Source: Pseudomonadota bacterium
GTDB taxonomy: Bacteria > Pseudomonadota > Alphaproteobacteria > Caulobacterales > Caulobacteraceae
Length of the DNA stretch: 7,807 bases
Direction: 5' to 3'
Assembly (NCBI GenBank): GCA_023436945.1
Contig: JAEZHG010000054.1
Coordinates: forward strand, 1 to 7,807
The stretch's first letter is position 1. Every line of letters begins with the position of its first letter. Of this stretch, positions 6,978 through 7,807 are shown in pieces. The notes under the pieces are model-generated. The model had not been told where the DNA came from, did not search any database, and saw nothing but the letters and a program-made list of their open reading frames with translations. A program made the position numbers and the translations under genes.

Positions 6978-7184
6978 TCAGTCTGCCAGATCTTCCGACA
7001 GGATCGCCATTTCGAACATGAACGAGCCGGCTTCGTCTTCGTCTTCGAAGACCACGCCGATGAACTCGTCATCGACATAGACTTCTGCAGAGTCGGCAAC
7101 CTTACGAGCCTTCACCTTGATACCACCGTGGTTGAAGGTGCGCTTCAGGTGGCTCTCGACTTTTTTGAGATCGGATTCTTTCAC
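6978..7184 (-). CDS. DUF3126 family small protein
   Basis: A 68-residue soluble protein of unknown function, matching the small alphaproteobacterial DUF3126 family: an N-terminal helix ESDLKKVESHLKRTF (3-17), then IKVKAR, SAEVYVDDEFIGVVFEDEDE (32-51) and a final FMFEMAILSEDL. It has no membrane segment or cysteine, and the second half is strongly acidic. I chose the GTG at 7184 because a GAGG (7196-7193) lies 8 bases before it and the family similarity begins at KESDLKK. The frame stays open up to 7265 (another GTG), but those extra 27 residues look non-conserved. It follows cysE on the same strand after about 106 bases, so the two may be cotranscribed; whether it acts in cysteine synthesis is unknown. 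Confidence 0.82.
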   Translation of the reverse strand: MKESDLKKVESHLKRTFNHGGIKVKARKVADSAEVYVDDEFIGVVFEDEDEAGSFMFEMAILSEDLAD

Positions 7185-7290
7185 GGGGATGGCCTCGTCT
7201 ATCGTGTTTGCGTGGACCCTAGAGAAGCGGCCCGTCCTTGGAAAGCCCGCAGCACAAACGTCCACAGGCGGTTCCGAACAAAGTTTGGCG
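7185..7290 (-). other. cysE-DUF3126 spacer
   Basis: About 106 bases between the cysE stop and the chosen DUF3126 start. I see no intrinsic terminator after cysE and no confident promoter. A small odd palindrome, GGTTCCGAAC, lies at 7271-7280. The absence of a terminator is compatible with readthrough from cysE. Confidence 0.3.
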
Positions 7291-7807
7291 TCAGATCACG
7301 AAATCATAAACGATGTCGGCCAGCGTATGATCCATCGTGCGCGCGGGGGTCGCATCGGTGGGGCAGTTGACGGTGCGGGCCGGAACGCCCGCCACGGTGC
7401 AACCCGCCGGAACAGGCTTCAGCACCACAGAGCCCGACGCCACCTTGGCATTGTCGCCAACGGTGATGTTGCCCAAAATCTTGGCACCGGCACCCAACAG
7501 AACGCCCTTGCCGATCTTCGGGTGACGGTCGCCGCGCTCGGCCCCCGTACCGCCCAGCGTGACGGCATGCAGCATCGACACCTCGTCGCCGACCACCGCC
7601 GTCTCGCCGATCACGATGCCTGTGCCGTGGTCCACGAAAACACCCTTACCGATCTTGGCAGCAGGGTGAATATCCACTTGGAACAGCTCTGAAATGCGGC
7701 TCTGGAAATGGAAGGCCAGGGTGTCACGTCCCTGCTCCCACAGCCAATGCGCCACGCGCCACGCCTGTAGCGCCTGATAGCCCTTGAAATAGAGGAAGGG
7801 TTGCAGC
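7291..7807 (-). CDS. cysE: serine O-acetyltransferase CysE, C-terminal part (5' truncated by window edge)
   Basis: CysE transfers acetyl from acetyl-CoA to L-serine, giving O-acetylserine for cysteine synthesis in the cytoplasm. The last 171 residues are visible; roughly 100 N-terminal residues lie beyond the window. Seen in order: the end of the helical domain (PFLYFKGYQALQAWRVAHWLW), then the left-handed beta-helix of hexapeptide repeats, with the catalytic pair D45 (VDIHPAA) and H60 (VDHGTG) in fragment numbering, IVIGETAVVG, MLHAVTLGGTG (79-88), RHPKIGKGVLLGAGAKILG and VVLKPVPAGCTVAGVPAR. The C-terminus ends in ...DFVI: a terminal Ile is the residue that inserts into the CysK active site in known cysteine synthase complexes. 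A GTG at 7755 would be an internal codon, because the frame stays open to the window edge with family-like sequence. DUF3126 follows downstream. Confidence 0.95.
   Translation of the reverse strand, partial: LQPFLYFKGYQALQAWRVAHWLWEQGRDTLAFHFQSRISELFQVDIHPAAKIGKGVFVDHGTGIVIGETAVVGDEVSMLHAVTLGGTGAERGDRHPKIGKGVLLGAGAKILGNITVGDNAKVASGSVVLKPVPAGCTVAGVPARTVNCPTDATPARTMDHTLADIVYDFVI

Noticed and set aside
6128..7099. Minus-strand open frame of 323 codons opposite the histone-like gene, Ala/Gly-rich and looking like a hydrophobic membrane protein
   Set aside because: It is the reverse complement of Lys/Ala/Pro codons, crosses a strong terminator and overlaps DUF3126 in another frame; the + strand has the proper start signals.
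7185..7265. Longer DUF3126 protein starting at GTG 7265
   Set aside because: The extra 27 residues do not look like the family, and the GTG at 7184 has a well-spaced GAGG.

Overview
This is about 7.8 kb of compact chromosome, roughly 60% GC by eye, with eight protein genes and a ninth at the right edge, short intergenic gaps and no mobile element, CRISPR array or RNA gene. The gene content points to an alphaproteobacterium, most likely Caulobacterales: a ligA carrying an expanded C-terminal half, a DUF2147 secreted protein, an L11 methyltransferase, a DUF3126 gene beside cysE, and a Lys/Ala/Pro-rich histone-like protein. The CcrM methylation motif GANTC is strikingly rare, with only five copies found by hand on reading the whole window. 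That fits a genome under CcrM methylation. The genus cannot be fixed from this; the moderate GC would suit Asticcacaulis-like members better than Caulobacter or Brevundimonas, but that is a guess.

Left block (+ strand, 1-2161): the 3' part of ligA (NAD-dependent DNA ligase), then 17 bases later a DEDDh exonuclease with its own C-terminal BRCT domain. The two BRCT domains align without gaps and look like close paralogues, so this is a plausible two-gene DNA repair or replication unit. A DUF2147 secreted protein follows after a 121-base AT-richer gap and ends at a strong intrinsic terminator.

Middle block (- strand, 5153-2229): pepP (three-domain M24 aminopeptidase P), lrgA and lrgB form a tight operon, with a 16-base gap and then an ATGA overlap. 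prmA lies upstream on the same strand but is separated by its own terminator.

Divergent region (6120-6203): prmA reads left and a Lys/Ala/Pro-rich, histone H1-like gene reads right. The short shared region holds a GAATC site and an imperfect hairpin. The histone-like gene ends at a perfect 12-bp terminator that probably also serves the converging DUF3126 gene.

Right block (- strand, 7807-6978): cysE (serine acetyltransferase, N-terminus cut off by the window edge) followed by a 68-residue DUF3126 protein.

Most of the window is ordinary core genome. The points most worth following are the BRCT pair, the expanded LigA region, the histone-like protein with an unusual Phe/Gly C-terminal tail, the pepP-lrgAB linkage, and the scarcity and placement of GANTC sites. 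I do not see convincing evidence of a wholly new system.
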